Positions 6,361 to 6,819 of a stretch of DNA of 6,819 nt are shown here, in pieces. The position numbers were made by a program, and so were the translations under genes. Origin of the DNA: Candidatus Melainabacteria bacterium (GTDB lineage Bacteria; Cyanobacteriota; Vampirovibrionia; LMEP-6097); the NCBI GenBank assembly GCA_028817775.1, contig JAPPOW010000047.1, forward strand, positions 1 to 6,819. Reading direction: 5' to 3'. Position 1 is the stretch's first letter, and each line of letters begins with the position of its first letter. The notes under the pieces were generated by a model that saw only the letters and a program-made list of their open reading frames with translations, had not been told where the DNA came from and did no database searches.

Positions 6361-6819
6361 TTTTTTATCAATCAATTCTTGCGGAATTAATCTAAATCTA
6401 TCTAAGCTATCAAAAAACTCTTTACAAAATTTATTAAACTCTTCTGACTTACTTGGAGCATTTAAACTTAGGTGCTCAATATAGCCTGTCTCAGTATTTA
6501 ATTTCATATTGATTGAATTAGCCAAAGCTCTCTTCTTAGATTTAGTAAATTGCTGCAAAAGAGCAGGGTCCATAAAGCGTAAATGATCATCCCAAGCTAG
6601 TCTAATTTGCCTCAATACATGCAACAAATAGTATTTAGATTCAATTTGCAGTTCTTTATCTTCCAAGATTGAAATATCACTCAAATAGTACTTCAAAACT
6701 AGCTTTGACTGTTTTAAATCAATTTGGTAATTCCATGTTTCAAGTAGACCAGAACCAAGTAAATTTTGATTCTCAGTAACGATAAATTCCTGATTGAAAA
6801 CTACCAAATCATTCTTGGC
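6316..6819 (-). CDS. Protein with a TonB/TolA-like C-terminal domain, 5' truncated
   Basis: On the - strand the frame is open from the right edge to TAA at 6318-6316, giving 167 visible residues. The TTG at 6807 is a possible but unconvincing start, because the frame continues upstream of it. Numbered from that TTG, residues 58-160 follow the TonB/TolA C-terminal pattern: a helix with Trp (RQIRLAWDDHL), a strand-turn-strand (SINMKLNTETGYIEHLSLN, 98-116; usual form v.f.i...G.i....v), a helix leading to a Pro (FFDSLDRFRLIP) and a last strand (VDLHVFLTY, 151-159). Residues 1-57 are not recognised. TonB and TolA link inner-membrane energy to the outer membrane, and their C-terminal domain lies in the periplasm. 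A membrane anchor would have to be upstream, outside the window. The match is by pattern only; another envelope protein of similar fold is possible. Confidence 0.6.
   Translation of the reverse strand, partial: AKNDLVVFNQEFIVTENQNLLGSGLLETWNYQIDLKQSKLVLKYYLSDISILEDKELQIESKYYLLHVLRQIRLAWDDHLRFMDPALLQQFTKSKKRALANSINMKLNTETGYIEHLSLNAPSKSEEFNKFCKEFFDSLDRFRLIPQELIDKKSVDLHVFLTYKETI

Noticed and set aside
6355..6372. Intrinsic terminator at the T6 run after the foldase stop
   Set aside because: No stable GC-rich stem precedes the T-run; only a 4-bp TGAT/ATCA match flanks it.

Overview
The window is a compact bacterial chromosome segment, moderately AT-rich by eye, with four genes on the + strand and one convergent gene entering from the right edge on the - strand. 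No mobile element, CRISPR array, tRNA or rRNA is visible. TAA, TAG and TGA are all used as stops and no frame needs a recoded stop, so the standard bacterial code fits. A signal-peptide-bearing SurA-like foldase and a TonB/TolA-type C-terminal domain suggest a diderm (outer-membrane) bacterium. None of the start codons seen has a clear Shine-Dalgarno sequence. The lineage cannot be fixed from this sequence. A MEKHLA-domain protein together with RNase J and poor SD use would suit a relative of the Cyanobacteria/Melainabacteria/Margulisbacteria area, but that is only a guess.

Layout: (1) 2-1255, the C-terminal three quarters of an RNase J-family protein, cut by the left edge, in which several canonical catalytic residues are replaced. 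(2) 1255-4740, a complete mfd gene for the transcription-repair coupling factor, starting inside the stop codon of the RNase J-like gene (TAATG overlap). (3) 4741-4790, a short gap with a REP-like palindrome (GTCATTGC...GCAATGAC) followed by a -10-like hexamer. (4) 4791-5222, a small MEKHLA-domain protein. (5) 5224-5260, a good sigma70-type promoter that places transcription start at or next to the next ATG. (6) 5261-6360, a SurA/PpiC-type periplasmic foldase whose signal peptide (5261 to about 5310) lies in a different frame from its body, so one base seems to be missing. (7) 6819-6316 on the - strand, the 3' end of a protein with a TonB/TolA-like C-terminal domain, overlapping the foldase tail by 45 bp.

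The first two genes look like one translationally coupled unit joining RNA metabolism to rescue of stalled RNA polymerase and DNA repair. The MEKHLA gene and the foldase gene each appear able to start their own transcript. In both, a TANNNT hexamer sits exactly 7 nt before the ATG, which suggests leaderless mRNAs. The right end (foldase and TonB-like protein) is cell-envelope related.

I found no clear new multi-gene system. The most interesting points are the apparently metal-site-dead RNase J paralogue coupled to mfd, the frame break in the foldase signal peptide, and the repeated leaderless promoter geometry.
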